Assembly: GCA_040772685.1 (NCBI GenBank)
Contig: JAXGXQ010000005.1
Coordinates: forward strand, 98,518-162,517
Direction: 5' to 3'
DNA: 64,000 nt
Source: JAXGXQ01 sp040772685
Lineage (GTDB): Bacteria > Bacillota > Clostridia > Saccharofermentanales > UBA5734
This document shows positions 43,801 to 53,168 of the stretch, in pieces; the first letter of the stretch is position 1; the number at the start of each line of letters is the position of its first letter. The notes below the pieces were generated by a model. That model ran no database searches, was not told the DNA's origin, and was given only the letters and a program-made list of their open reading frames with translations. The translations under genes and the position numbers were made by a program.

Positions 43801-44951
43801 ACAATTAGCGGTTTATGTTGGAACGATTTAACTGTTTTTTCATTTTTACAGCTGCCCGCCGCTGTATAAACCGCCTCCGCGATAAATTCACAAAAAAGGT
43901 CTAAAAAGGCAGTCTTTTCTGCTGAATCGGTATTCTTGTTCCTGCGTGGAATTTTGATACCTGCCAGTGGGCGACTGGCTTGCCAGGCAGCATCGTAATC
44001 AAAACTGCCGGAGCGGATGCCTTCATGCAGGACGCGTAAAGTGCTGAGACACTCGCGCATATCTGCAAGTGAATTAGCCTGGCTGTTTTTGGCTTTTGCA
44101 AAAATAACCTGCGGCAGCAGATCCTCCATTTCCGGAATAACTGTCATGGCTCGGTCCAGGCGGTAACCAAGTTGTTCCAGCAGAATTTCTGCAGCCCGGC
44201 TGGCAGCAAAATCGGTGCTGGCTTGTTTGTAGGTACTGACTTTATCTGCGATTACCTGCTGGTAGTCCGGCATGCTGCGCAGGCTGCTAAAAACAGATAG
44301 CAGCAAATCCTTCAGAGCATCATCATTACGGGAACCGCCATAACCATCTGTCAGACGATAAAATACATCAGTAAAGCCAGTTTCACGCAAATATTGCGGC
44401 AGTACAGCCTTCAGCTCCGGCGGCAGTTGCAGCGGTAATTGCAGCGGTTCTGCTCCCGCTTCGGAGAGATCAATCGCTTCGTAACATTCGCGCAGAAGAT
44501 CATCCAATGCGTCCTGAAGCAGTATTTTTGTCTCGGTGCCGTCATCGATCCTGAAATCAGGTAAAACCAAGGGCTCACCCTTCTCGTTACGGGCTTCGTA
44601 ATAAAAATTCCGAATCACTGAGAGGCAGAAAGCATGGATTGTTGAAACTAAAGCACCCGGCAGCTGCATCAATTGGCGCCGCAAATAAACTTTGTCTTCC
44701 TCGTTCTCAGCCGCTGCTAATGCGGCACGTAATTTCTCCCCGATTTTTTCCCGCATTTGCAGGGCGGCTTTGTCGGTAAAAGTCATGACCAGAATCGAAT
44801 TTACGTCGACTTCGCGCGCTGCCAGGCGTTGAACGATACGTTCCGTCATCACAGTTGTCTTACCGGAACCGGCAGCAGCGGAAATCAGGGTATCACTTAA
44901 AGGAGCATCGATAACAGCTTGTTGTTCAGGTGTTGGTGTCAGATGTGCCAT
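40836..44951 (-). CDS. addA: ATP-dependent helicase/nuclease subunit A
   Basis: 1371 residues. UvrD-type helicase: Walker A AAGSGKT (26-32), IIDFSDFEHLTLKIL, IYIDEYQDTSQIQ, GDVKQSIYRFRHARP and RLMTMHGSKGLEFPVVFIIG, followed by VALTRAKQNLYI. The C-terminal nuclease has GMIDVW and VLLDFKTD (D1312, K1314). It resects double-strand breaks for RecA loading. Acidic low-complexity inserts lie before the 2B region and near the helicase-nuclease junction. ATG 44951 follows GGGAG. It overlaps addB by 26 bases. Confidence 0.96.
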   Translation of the reverse strand: MAHLTPTPEQQAVIDAPLSDTLISAAAGSGKTTVMTERIVQRLAAREVDVNSILVMTFTDKAALQMREKIGEKLRAALAAAENEEDKVYLRRQLMQLPGALVSTIHAFCLSVIRNFYYEARNEKGEPLVLPDFRIDDGTETKILLQDALDDLLRECYEAIDLSEAGAEPLQLPLQLPPELKAVLPQYLRETGFTDVFYRLTDGYGGSRNDDALKDLLLSVFSSLRSMPDYQQVIADKVSTYKQASTDFAASRAAEILLEQLGYRLDRAMTVIPEMEDLLPQVIFAKAKNSQANSLADMRECLSTLRVLHEGIRSGSFDYDAAWQASRPLAGIKIPRRNKNTDSAEKTAFLDLFCEFIAEAVYTAAGSCKNEKTVKSFQHKPLIVCERPSAEITADLQEMLPVVELFFALILALDQRYATMKQQYGIIDFSDFEHLTLKILRAPEARSYYRSRIAEIYIDEYQDTSQIQEAIIAEIRNDNCLMVGDVKQSIYRFRHARPQIFLERLISCRDGESGKLFELNRNFRSQIPIIDTVNQWFGQLMSPAVGEIDYGAGHALIAGAKECEDLTLPAVKLLALNLESEPEAEAETINGSTAEAADESTDDNNLEVSEEEDGETAAELSKYEQEARLAALEIKKLLAAGVACSDIAILVRTRNIMDKCAAILTDYGIPLEEPEAKPFLDTPVLRLLEALVHVLDNRRQDIHLAAVMRSPLYGGGFSDNELAQMRLESGQTDCDHVFFHEDVDWYADNGADEVLRTRTAGFCSFIDDLRQREPVLSIVELLLLVLEKTGFRDHLARLTGEPTALAELNMFLNFANNFEQRGRRGIYAFARHIERLHQLKQKLSEADESPEKVTAVRLMTMHGSKGLEFPVVFIIGAGSQLKLHEESQAVLLSDDVGIGIDYVDPERRVRYPTPLKQAMFEELKARSRSEELRLLYVALTRAKQNLYITGSFALGAAGDKNAVRLIEAARKVTTPLLPAHLVLAAKSYQDWLLLAIARNPEIDLSPFYGNPENEDWVEPTEPAAPVLEPVSGLSVEYISVDSLPGPDAATEAISIEAAAAPDAEQLPEIVVAACETTSSPDSATKTKSFNSGLLLYDPLPQQVEEPLVSAEQQAAIEQRIETEIFSEYLWPGTVQLPQKISVSELKRRADRLSTAEPNEDGSFVVQGINREIREWAAPETAAAKVSAAKIGTAVHQAMRFLDLGSLVRNPTEAMLVQQLEILTAHGIISADIHEYILPYSNSMLQFFASSLAQRMLLAEQAGMLYREMPFSIAVPADSINTTGGRVKEDDRVLVQGMIDVWFRENNRAVLLDFKTDRLAGSADQRAASLLAKYRVQLEYYARAITLSTGLQVTERLIYSLRDGQLITQTSS

Positions 44952-47900
44952 CGGTATTACTCCCTTCTGTTGACGTAGAACCAGATTCACTGCTTACCTG
45001 ATCACTGGCAGCAGCTTTGTTTGTCAGTATACGGGACAATGCTTTTTTCCCGCTTTCACCGTCAGCCCCGCTGATTTGACTGAGTGCGCGTAAATCAATG
45101 AAATCCCGGCGGTTAAAACCACAAACAGCGCTGAACTTGCAATAAGTACAAGCAGGCTTGGCTGAGCGCACCCGGACAGGCGCGACAGGAAAACAGCCGG
45201 CGAATAATGTCCGGGCTAATCCCGCCAGTTTTTCACAAGTATGTTCCAGCAAAAGTTGTAAAACAACAGAATCGAGCGCTAAACCGCGCAGTTTGAAAGT
45301 GCCCGCCAGCTTTTTCTCGAGCGCTGCCGGTTCAAGCAACGCTCCTGAATCTTTCAGCATTGGACGGTCGAAACGGAAGTAAGCAGCATCGACAGGCATT
45401 ACGCCAGGATGACTCGCAGCGTAGGCTGCCAGATAAGCAGGTAACTGCAGGGCCAGCCCATAGTAAAGTGTCTCAAAGTTTACCTTAACGTCGCCGCTTT
45501 TATAATCAACAACCTTAAATTCAGTCTGTTCGTTTTGAAGATGCACGTCTACCCGGTCGACAACGCCGCGCAGCTGCAACTCTTGACCGTCAGCAAGTTC
45601 CAGCGCGAATTTATCCGGCTGATTCGGTCCAAATTTCCATTCGACTTTCTGCGGCAAGAAGCCTTCCGGCTGCAACTGAGCCATAATCGCCTGGAGTGAG
45701 TCAGCGGATATCCGCTGGAGACGGCGGCCAACATCGGCTTTAATTCCGGCATCGTTGAGCGCCTCCATGGATTCACGTTCAATCACGTCGACCATCAGGT
45801 TACGCGTAAGTTGGGTAACATCCTGAGCACAAAAATCTGCCAGAGCCGCTTTAATGGCTTCAGAATCAGAACCAGCGGTTGTCAGGCGGGCGGTCAGATC
45901 AGCTAAAGCGAGCTCCGCTACCCCGTGTAAAATCCGGCCGGTATCAGTATGTTGGGGCGCGTATTCCGAACGCTCCCGCAGCTTTAAAATATAAGCAGCT
46001 AAATGTGAAAACGGACATGCCGCGTATTTTTCCAATTGGGAAACGCTTAGTGCAGGTGTATCGGAATAAATGCCAGTGAGAATTTCAGTGCTGATTTCTT
46101 CTCCTGCCGCAGCAACAGGAGAAAGGGATGCTGACGCGGCATGTTTTGCTGGTTGAAAAGCCAGTAAGGCACCGGAGCCAAAGTCAACACCAGACGGCAG
46201 CAGGCTTTGGTTGAGCGGATTAAAATTACCGTCGCCGGTGCAAACGGAAAGACTGCGCGCCAAAGTGCGCCAGGCAGCTGCGGTTGCCGGATTCAAATTT
46301 TGGTTCAGTCCGTTCAAACGCAACAAGCTGTGCCAGGCAGCGGCGCGGGAGTTCAGGCGGGGATCAGAGAAATCCGCTGCATCATCGGCTTCAATAGTTT
46401 TATTTCCAGGAAAAGCCGCTTTTAACTGTTGCACAATTCCCGCCGGTTCGCCTCCGGAAGTGCCAATATACAATAATTGCTTCGGCCTGGTTAATAGCTG
46501 GTGCAAATGCGCGGTGTCCGCAAAAACATGGTCGCGAGCGATACTTGGCAGGCTTACCGAGAGCTGGTCAGAAAGGAACTGGCGGTCCAGATCTTTGAGC
46601 AAACCTTCAGGCGAACCTTTGCTGGGGAACATGTTCTGGCAGGCTCCAAGGACGAAAATTACTTGACACGGCAACTGGCTTACCCGGCGCCAGTCACCTA
46701 CAACAACCTGATCTAGAGCCGAGGGGATCAGTGTGACATTGGCGTTGCTCAAACCCGATCGCAGTGTGTCACGCAAATCGGTTAAGCTGATGGGCAGGTT
46801 TCCGGTAATTGTTTCCAGTTGTTCCAGCACGTCGCCTAAAACGCTGTAAGCTGAAACCAGCAGCAAAGCCGAGTCAGCTTCACCGCTGACACGCAGCTTT
46901 TCTGCTTCATTTTCTACTCGGGCTGTTATCCCCTGTTCATTAAAGAAACTGCGGATCAGATTGCAGCATTCGGCAGTCGTGCCAGCCTTATTCAGCTTGT
47001 CAGTAAATGCCCGGATTGGTGCAAATATCGTTGTCACAGCTTGATGAATTCGTTGAGCTGCAGGATCATCAGCCTGAGGTTCAGTTAAAACCCGCTTGGA
47101 GAATAAGCGGTCACGGCGGAATAAACCTCGCGCCAGTAAGTCATTCTCAAGTAAGTCAATTGCAGTGGACTCCAGTGGTATCAGGCCGCTGCGCAACACG
47201 GTCATTAAAGGATCGCGCGCCCAGTTGCGCAAAGGCAGATCCAACAAACCCAGCAAATAGCGCAGCAGCGAGGTTCCGGCCAGAGAGCGGGTTTCGTCGA
47301 GGAAAAGCGCCAGGTCGTAACGCCGGGCGGCTGTCCGCAGTAAAGGCAGCTGAGTATGAGCATCGCAAAGCGCGATCGCGATATCCTTGAAACGATATCC
47401 TTTAGTCTGAGTCAGGCGGCGGATTTCACCAGCTACATAATCAACTTCAGCTTCTTTGCCAGGTAACTGGATAAATGTGAGGCCTTCGCTCTCGGGCGCC
47501 TCAGTTTGGTTTGCGGGAGAATGGCTGCCGCTGGCATCTGCCGTTAAGACAGCGATTGCTGTTTGCAAACGCGATAATTCAGGTTTAATTTGCTGCGTTT
47601 CAGATTCAGGGAAACGCTGTTTAAAGTGAGCAAGTGTCCTGCGGCCAATCAGAAAAGCTTCCGGTCCTGCTTCGATTGCCTGAGCAGTAGTAGGAAATGC
47701 GTCAGCCTGAACACCTACGTTCAAATTGACGCCAAGGCGCTGCAAGCCGGCCAGAACCCGATATTCCTGCGGCGTAAAATCGCGGGTGAAACCAAAGCCT
47801 GTAACGTAAACACTGCTTTTGCTCAAATACTGAAGGCGATTGTAAGGGAAAGGAAGGGCCGTGCTGTCCCGTGAAGCCGCAGCCGCCATGCTTTCCAGTA

Positions 47901-48465
47901 ACTCCGCCAATCGCTCAAGGTCATCATCTGAATCGGCGATCTGCCGGCTGGTTAATGCTTCATTATAGCCTTGCAAGAGCACTGCTAAATCGAGAAATTT
48001 ATTGCTTAGCGATTTTTCAGCCTTGGCTTCCGAGGCTGCCGAAGCTGCTTCGAACAGCTGAGCCGAAGTGATACTATGGCGCTTCAAGTCACCCACCACA
48101 GCATCGACTTCTTGCAAAAAGCCGCTGCGTTCAGCCAGATGACCAAAAGAATGCAACCGAGCGCTATTTTCTTTTAGAACCCGGAACAAAAGCATTTGGC
48201 GTCCAAAAGCATCAATTGACTGGCGCGGCAGCAAGCCGGTTTCGTCCAGCAGCCGGTGGGCAAGGCGCCGAAAGCTGATAACTTCAGCCATCATCAAGCC
48301 GGAAGTATCAGTTTTTTCCAGGTAAGCCCGTTCCATTTGCACTTTGTTTTGTTCCGGAACAATGAAGAAAGCACGTTGCTCAGGAAAATTTACGGTCATT
48401 GCACGTAATTCAGCCAGACAGTACGATGTCAGGGCTTCTGAATCCGGACTGAATAAAAGCCTCAT
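44926..48465 (-). CDS. addB: ATP-dependent helicase/nuclease subunit B, lacking N-terminal Walker A
   Basis: 1179 residues. The C-terminal nuclease contains KVVDYKSGDVKV and the iron-sulphur staple ligands: Cys in KYAACPFSHL, then C1106, C1109 and C1115 (CTYCKFSAVC). The N-terminus is MRLLFSPDSEALTSYCLAEL, with no GxxGxGKT where AddB usually has a Walker A; RexB proteins also lack it. A Ser/Thr/Asp-rich tail of about 30 residues ends the protein. It is upstream of and overlaps addA. Confidence 0.93.
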   Translation of the reverse strand: MRLLFSPDSEALTSYCLAELRAMTVNFPEQRAFFIVPEQNKVQMERAYLEKTDTSGLMMAEVISFRRLAHRLLDETGLLPRQSIDAFGRQMLLFRVLKENSARLHSFGHLAERSGFLQEVDAVVGDLKRHSITSAQLFEAASAASEAKAEKSLSNKFLDLAVLLQGYNEALTSRQIADSDDDLERLAELLESMAAAASRDSTALPFPYNRLQYLSKSSVYVTGFGFTRDFTPQEYRVLAGLQRLGVNLNVGVQADAFPTTAQAIEAGPEAFLIGRRTLAHFKQRFPESETQQIKPELSRLQTAIAVLTADASGSHSPANQTEAPESEGLTFIQLPGKEAEVDYVAGEIRRLTQTKGYRFKDIAIALCDAHTQLPLLRTAARRYDLALFLDETRSLAGTSLLRYLLGLLDLPLRNWARDPLMTVLRSGLIPLESTAIDLLENDLLARGLFRRDRLFSKRVLTEPQADDPAAQRIHQAVTTIFAPIRAFTDKLNKAGTTAECCNLIRSFFNEQGITARVENEAEKLRVSGEADSALLLVSAYSVLGDVLEQLETITGNLPISLTDLRDTLRSGLSNANVTLIPSALDQVVVGDWRRVSQLPCQVIFVLGACQNMFPSKGSPEGLLKDLDRQFLSDQLSVSLPSIARDHVFADTAHLHQLLTRPKQLLYIGTSGGEPAGIVQQLKAAFPGNKTIEADDAADFSDPRLNSRAAAWHSLLRLNGLNQNLNPATAAAWRTLARSLSVCTGDGNFNPLNQSLLPSGVDFGSGALLAFQPAKHAASASLSPVAAAGEEISTEILTGIYSDTPALSVSQLEKYAACPFSHLAAYILKLRERSEYAPQHTDTGRILHGVAELALADLTARLTTAGSDSEAIKAALADFCAQDVTQLTRNLMVDVIERESMEALNDAGIKADVGRRLQRISADSLQAIMAQLQPEGFLPQKVEWKFGPNQPDKFALELADGQELQLRGVVDRVDVHLQNEQTEFKVVDYKSGDVKVNFETLYYGLALQLPAYLAAYAASHPGVMPVDAAYFRFDRPMLKDSGALLEPAALEKKLAGTFKLRGLALDSVVLQLLLEHTCEKLAGLARTLFAGCFPVAPVRVRSAKPACTYCKFSAVCGFNRRDFIDLRALSQISGADGESGKKALSRILTNKAAASDQVSSESGSTSTEGSNTDGTSDTNT

Positions 48466-48645
48466 CGGACAATAACCTGCAAAATCACGGTTATTTTAAT
48501 TTGAGAATTGTGGAGAATAATTTTCATAAATCAGCTCCGACTGTCAATAAAAAACAGTTGAGTATCGTCTGAATTGTCGCATTTTACCAGTAACTGTGCT
48601 AATATTCAACAAATGCGCTTATCTATCCTGGGAGGAACAACAATA

Positions 48646-49398
48646 TTGTCCAGTCAAAAAAATTCTGTTGCAGCAAGTGGATCTACTGTAGCTAATCATA
48701 AGTCAAAAGATGACAAATATCCAATGAAACGCGGTCTGGCAGGCCATCTCGGTAACTGGGGCGGCATGCTCCTGACGAAAATGCTGATACATCTACGAGC
48801 AGTAGGCCTGGAGAACATTCCTGCCGATAAGCCCTATGTAATCGCAGCCAATCACGAAACCTATGTAGACGGAATGTGGATCGCGTCTTTTCTGCCGCGC
48901 AAGCATTTCAGAAAAATGGCCTGTATTGCCGGTTCCGATCTGGAAAGTGAGCACGGCTTATTTGGCAAACTGATTTGCCGCGTCGGCCGCGCAGTGCCAA
49001 TCGACCGCTTTGGCAACCCGGTACGCGGTCTGATTATCGCCAAACGCAAAGTTGAAGAAGGCAATATCATGTTGGTGCACCCGGAAGGCACCCGTTCACC
49101 TGACGGCCTGCTCGGCGAGATGAAAAACGGCGCCGCTTATATTGCCATGAAAGCCAAAGTTCCCCTGCTGCCGGTTTTTATTGACGGTGGATATGAAGTC
49201 TTTAACCGTCACATGAAACTGCCGCACCCATTTGACGAAAACCGCAAACGCCGCACGGTTGTGGTGCACTTCGGCAAACCGCTTCGTCCTGAGGATTATA
49301 AGGACACTCAGTCAATGTCTGATGCCCTGACCGCCTGGATGACAGAAAAATTCCGCAATAAGCTGGTGCCACGGAAATTTAGTCCCAGCCACACTTAG
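48646..49398 (+). CDS. plsC: 1-acyl-sn-glycerol-3-phosphate acyltransferase
   Basis: About 250 residues. The acyltransferase motifs are NHETYVD (NHxxxxD) and VHPEGTRS, with GRAVPIDRFGNPVRGL between them. It makes phosphatidic acid from lysophosphatidic acid. The start is probably TTG 48646, ten bases after GGGAGG; ATG 48613 or the frame start 48574 are alternatives. It faces the lipid-kinase gene, which lies 18 bases beyond its stop on minus. Confidence 0.9.
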   Translation: MSSQKNSVAASGSTVANHKSKDDKYPMKRGLAGHLGNWGGMLLTKMLIHLRAVGLENIPADKPYVIAANHETYVDGMWIASFLPRKHFRKMACIAGSDLESEHGLFGKLICRVGRAVPIDRFGNPVRGLIIAKRKVEEGNIMLVHPEGTRSPDGLLGEMKNGAAYIAMKAKVPLLPVFIDGGYEVFNRHMKLPHPFDENRKRRTVVVHFGKPLRPEDYKDTQSMSDALTAWMTEKFRNKLVPRKFSPSHT

Positions 49399-49416
49399 GT
49401 GTTGGTTCCCGTTTGC

Positions 49417-50355
49417 TCAATAATGCGCAAACCGGATGGCCGCAGGCAGTACTTTGAAACTGATCTCTGCGGCCTCAAACAATTCGCCGTCATAATTGCC
49501 TGGCAGTAAAACGCCGCGCGAGCGAAACACCCCTTCAGTAGCACTGAACATATGCATTGCCGGATCACCAACGTGTGTTCCGGCTTTATATTTGGGCAAT
49601 AATTTAACAATCCGGGTCAGAGGCAGGTTATCTACCAGCACAATATCAAGCATGCCATCACTTGAGCTGGCCGCAGGTGCCGGGTTATAGCCGCCGCCAT
49701 AGTATCTGCCGTTGCAAATAGCGGCCAATACCATTTTGATTGAGCCGATTACACGTACCGGCTGGCCATCCTTGATTTCAGTCGTCAAGATATCATATTC
49801 GAGATCATATTCGCGGCCGCCGACCAGACCAAATAATATCGCCAGGTTATAAAGTAAGAGTTCGCTGTGGATATGTAAGCGGCGCTGCAAGGTGTTGGCA
49901 ATTTTTTGGATCTTAGAATCAAGTCCGAAAGAGGTTATGTTGGCGCAAATAACTTCTTCATTTATTTTTATCAGGTCGATCGGCCGCAGTTCAGGAAAAG
50001 GCAACCGCGGAAGTATATCTTCCGGTTCCAGTCCCGGCAGGATATGACGGGCAAAATCATTGGCTGTGCCAATCGGCAGAATTCCCAAGGCCGCGCCTGT
50101 ACCATAAATACCGTTAACCGTTTCGTTTACAGTACCATCGCCGCCGCAGGCATACACTATACCGTTCTCACCGTGCTCCTGACCAAAACTGCGAGCCAGC
50201 TCACAGGCGTGACCGCTCTTTTCTGTCATGACAATTTCGTATTCATGCGAGGTGTCAGTTTTTGTCATCGAAGCGTTAATTTCTCTGGCAAGCTTGCGGC
50301 TGGTTCTTTTTCCGGCTTCAGGGTTGATCAGGAATAAAAAAGCGTGGCTTTTCAT
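49417..50355 (-). CDS. Diacylglycerol kinase-family lipid kinase
   Basis: 312 residues of the DagK/YegS fold. INPEAGKRTSRKL at the start, ATP-binding GGDGT (71-75), GILPIGTANDFARHI, and DGMLDIVLVDNLP towards the end are all present. It phosphorylates diacylglycerol or a related lipid. The ATG overlaps the acyl-ligase stop by one base (TGATG), so it is the last gene of the FabT-regulated operon. Confidence 0.92.
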   Translation of the reverse strand: MKSHAFLFLINPEAGKRTSRKLAREINASMTKTDTSHEYEIVMTEKSGHACELARSFGQEHGENGIVYACGGDGTVNETVNGIYGTGAALGILPIGTANDFARHILPGLEPEDILPRLPFPELRPIDLIKINEEVICANITSFGLDSKIQKIANTLQRRLHIHSELLLYNLAILFGLVGGREYDLEYDILTTEIKDGQPVRVIGSIKMVLAAICNGRYYGGGYNPAPAASSSDGMLDIVLVDNLPLTRIVKLLPKYKAGTHVGDPAMHMFSATEGVFRSRGVLLPGNYDGELFEAAEISFKVLPAAIRFAHY

Positions 50356-52313
50356 CAGTTTGCAGAGCCGTCCTTTACCGTTGTTTCGCTGTTAAACACT
50401 TCTTCTTTTTCGGGTGAGGGTTCTTCCGTTTCTTCAGCTTTAGCCTTACCAAACAGAGAGTCCAGATTCTGACCCGCCAGCTCCCGTAAACGGATTTTTT
50501 GCTTTTCCAACAATTCCTGGATACCGGAAATTTCCACCTGGCGACGGATTTTGAGACTGGTAGTTTTTACCATTTCGCTGAAACTGTATACATAGTGACG
50601 CACAGATTTAAACGAGGGCAGACGCGAATTTATATCGGCAAACAACTTATCCAGATAAGTACGCAAAGCAGTCTCATCCTGAGCCGGGATGCCGGCTTCC
50701 GCCACCTGGTCAGGGTCAACAACTACTTTGGCGACAACGACAACACTGCCGTTCGTTTCTTTTTCACCCCAAACGAGCGACTCGCGAATCAGTGGGTTTT
50801 GGTTCAAAAGAAATTCAATTTCTTCGGGGAATACTTTTTTACCGTTGTCCAGAACGATCATCGATTTGAGGCGGCCGGTTATTGTGAGATTTGAGGTTTC
50901 AGGATGAATCACGCCAACATCACCCGTATGGAACCAGCCGTCCGCATCTATGGCCTCCGCTGTAGCCTCGGGGTCATTAAAGTAGCCTTTCATCACAATG
51001 GGTCCGCGTACCAGAATTTCACCGGGTTCACCAGCTGCTTCACTATCTACTGCCAACTCGACTCCGCCGATGGGCTGTCCGACTGTCCCGCTGTCTGAAA
51101 CGAAATCGCCGTTGCCTGCGACAACCGGAGAGGTCTCGGTTAAGCCGTAGCCTTCAACAATACGTAAACCGATATCGTCCATAAAATCAATTATTTCTTT
51201 TTTAATCGGCGCAGCTCCGCAAATGCCCATTTTTAAACTGCCGCCAAAGGCAGCATGAATTTCTTTAAATACCTTACGGCGAATATCAATGCCGAATTTG
51301 CGCAAAACTCTGGTCAAAGTGATCATTCTGCGAACGAGTTTTTCTTTATTTTGTTTGCGTAAAGAATCCTGAATCTTCCGGTAAAAATTCTCAAACAGAG
51401 CCGGGACTCCGATAACCATCTCAATTTTGTATTCCTGCAGATTTTTTTGGATATAACGCAGGCCATCGCAAATAGCTGTTTCACAGCCAAAAGACAAAGC
51501 CATGAACAAGCCGCAGGTATTTTCAAAGGTATGATGCAACGGCAGAATCGAAAGAAGACGTAGGCCAACCGGAATGTGAATAATGCCTGCCACGCCTGCT
51601 ATATCAGCACAAATATTGCCATGACTTAGCATTACAGCCTTAGAAACACTGGTTGTGCCGGAGGTAAAGAGCAATGAAGCAAGTGCATCCGGATCGATTT
51701 TAGCTTCCAAATAGGCTTTGTTGCCATTCGCCAGCAGTTTTTCACCGGCTGTAAGCATTTCCTCAAACCGCAAATAAACCGGCCCGCTTTCAGGCTGTCT
51801 CAGAGCATCAGATTGTGTCGGTACTGCCTTGAAGTCAGCGTCAGCTGTTTTTACCCGATCAGGCCGGAGGCAGCATAAAAGCCGGATCTGCCCGGGCAGC
51901 CGCTCGGAAGCACGCAGCATTTCAGCATGGAAAGTTGAATCGTAAAAAATGGCTACTGCGCCACTGCGTTCCAACAAATTAAAAATTTCGTCAGGAGGGA
52001 GCAGCCTGTCAAGAGGTACACTGACGCCCACGCCATTAAGGACGGTGGTATGTGTTACAGCCCAGCCATACGAGTTTTCACCGATAACGGCAATCTTCTC
52101 GCCGGCTAACCCCAAATGGGTGAGCGAAGTGCCGAGAGCCCGGCAGTCGCTGCTAAATTGTTTGTAGGTTCGGGTTTCGGGCTCAGCGCCAGGATTTTGC
52201 CGAAAGCGGAATGCCGTCTTTTCACCGTACTTTTCTTCACTGGCAACGAGCATCGCCCGTAAATCAGTATGATTCTCGACGGTATAATGAAACTTACCTT
52301 TTAGTATTTGCAT
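50355..52313 (-). CDS. AMP-forming long-chain acyl-CoA/acyl-ACP synthetase
   Basis: 652 residues of the ANL family. The phosphate loop LFTSGTTSVSKAVML (215-229), GYGLTETSPVV, GWFHTGDVG, and LTITGRLKSMIVLDNGKKV are intact. It activates fatty acids through an acyl adenylate. The dedicated ACP gene 13 bases upstream suggests acyl-ACP rather than acyl-CoA as product, which is inference. The C-terminal ~50 residues are a charged tail. Coupled to the lipid kinase. Confidence 0.9.
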   Translation of the reverse strand: MQILKGKFHYTVENHTDLRAMLVASEEKYGEKTAFRFRQNPGAEPETRTYKQFSSDCRALGTSLTHLGLAGEKIAVIGENSYGWAVTHTTVLNGVGVSVPLDRLLPPDEIFNLLERSGAVAIFYDSTFHAEMLRASERLPGQIRLLCCLRPDRVKTADADFKAVPTQSDALRQPESGPVYLRFEEMLTAGEKLLANGNKAYLEAKIDPDALASLLFTSGTTSVSKAVMLSHGNICADIAGVAGIIHIPVGLRLLSILPLHHTFENTCGLFMALSFGCETAICDGLRYIQKNLQEYKIEMVIGVPALFENFYRKIQDSLRKQNKEKLVRRMITLTRVLRKFGIDIRRKVFKEIHAAFGGSLKMGICGAAPIKKEIIDFMDDIGLRIVEGYGLTETSPVVAGNGDFVSDSGTVGQPIGGVELAVDSEAAGEPGEILVRGPIVMKGYFNDPEATAEAIDADGWFHTGDVGVIHPETSNLTITGRLKSMIVLDNGKKVFPEEIEFLLNQNPLIRESLVWGEKETNGSVVVVAKVVVDPDQVAEAGIPAQDETALRTYLDKLFADINSRLPSFKSVRHYVYSFSEMVKTTSLKIRRQVEISGIQELLEKQKIRLRELAGQNLDSLFGKAKAEETEEPSPEKEEVFNSETTVKDGSAN

Positions 52314-52326
52314 TTGTATCTCCCGA

Positions 52327-52578
52327 TCAAATATTCACATGCCGGTCAATGTATTCAACTACATCAGCAGCGGTGTGGATGCGATCGAGATCTTCATCAC
52401 TGATACGCAATCCGTAGCGTTCCTCAAGTTCAATCACCAGTTCGTATAAGGCGAGCGAATCAAGATTCAAATCAACTACAAGGTCAGTATCAAGCTTGAT
52501 TTCAGCGGTTTCAGTACCCGCAACAACAGCAATAGCTTCGAATACTTCTTGTTCAATTTCAGCCCGATTGAAAGCCAT
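52327..52578 (-). CDS. Acyl carrier protein
   Basis: 83 residues with the phosphopantetheine site at S41 in LNLDSLALYEL, flanked by acidic helices (ELEERYGLRISDEDLDRIHT). The DSLALYE form differs from the usual DSLDxVE of the fatty-acid-synthase AcpP, so it is probably a specialised ACP serving the adjoining acyl ligase. Follows the MarR regulator by 52 bases. GGAGG precedes the ATG. Confidence 0.92.
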   Translation of the reverse strand: MAFNRAEIEQEVFEAIAVVAGTETAEIKLDTDLVVDLNLDSLALYELVIELEERYGLRISDEDLDRIHTAADVVEYIDRHVNI

Positions 52579-52630
52579 AAGTTCAGCCTCCTGTTAAACA
52601 ATTACAAGCAGCACAGCATTCGGCTTCTGT

Positions 52631-53089
52631 TCAGCCCAGGTTATATCTTTTATATTGGTCACCGACAAAACCTGCAATTTGTTGCAGCAGCTTAAGCAGC
52701 ATTTGCCGCTCGGTTTCACTCAATGGCCCGACTATGCGGTCTACCAGCAGCTTATGGAACTTGTTGTGCATGCGAAAAGCCAGCTTGCCTTTGCGGGTCA
52801 GACAAACTCTCACCACTCTGCGGTCACTGGAATCACGCCGGCGTTCGACGTAGCCTTTGCGCACGAGGCGGTCGACTGCGACTGTAAGGGTCCCCGTTGT
52901 GATGCCAAGGTTGGCAGCAGTCTCACTCATGGTGCGGGTTTCGTAAAGGCCGATGCCTTCCAAAGTGTGCATTTCGGCAATTGACAAGTCGCTGAAGCTG
53001 CCCCTGCGGAGAGCCTTCTCTTCTGTCACCAGTATCTTGTCGTAGATGTCCAGCAGCAGATCATTGATGGTGCTGTCGTATTCGTTCAT
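52631..53089 (-). CDS. fabT: MarR-family regulator, FabT-like
   Basis: 152 residues with the MarR winged helix (about 35-110): LSIAEMHTLEGIGLYETRTM, NLGITTGTLTVAVDRLVRKG and RRRDSSDRRVVRVCLTRKG. It is first in an operon of lipid genes and has a FabT-type palindrome at its own promoter; FabT represses fatty-acid genes with acyl-ACP as corepressor. ATG 53089 follows a GAGG site. Confidence 0.85.
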   Translation of the reverse strand: MNEYDSTINDLLLDIYDKILVTEEKALRRGSFSDLSIAEMHTLEGIGLYETRTMSETAANLGITTGTLTVAVDRLVRKGYVERRRDSSDRRVVRVCLTRKGKLAFRMHNKFHKLLVDRIVGPLSETERQMLLKLLQQIAGFVGDQYKRYNLG

Positions 53090-53154
53090 GTGCGCCTCGT
53101 TCCAGCTTACCGCAACTGCCGTTCGCACCGGCAAGTCACAAGGGGAATAAATGT

Positions 53155-53167
53155 TTGATTATCAAAT
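53155..53167. promoter_or_regulatory. FabT-type operator
   Basis: The 13-base palindrome TTTGATTATCAAA matches the core of the published FabT binding site. It starts just downstream of the predicted -10 of the regulator's own promoter, where bound protein would block transcription. This supports the FabT identity and autoregulation. Confidence 0.75.
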
Positions 53168-53168
53168 A

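Noticed and set aside
43290..43808. 172-residue open frame on plus inside addA
   Set aside because: It is antisense to the helicase core with no ribosome site.
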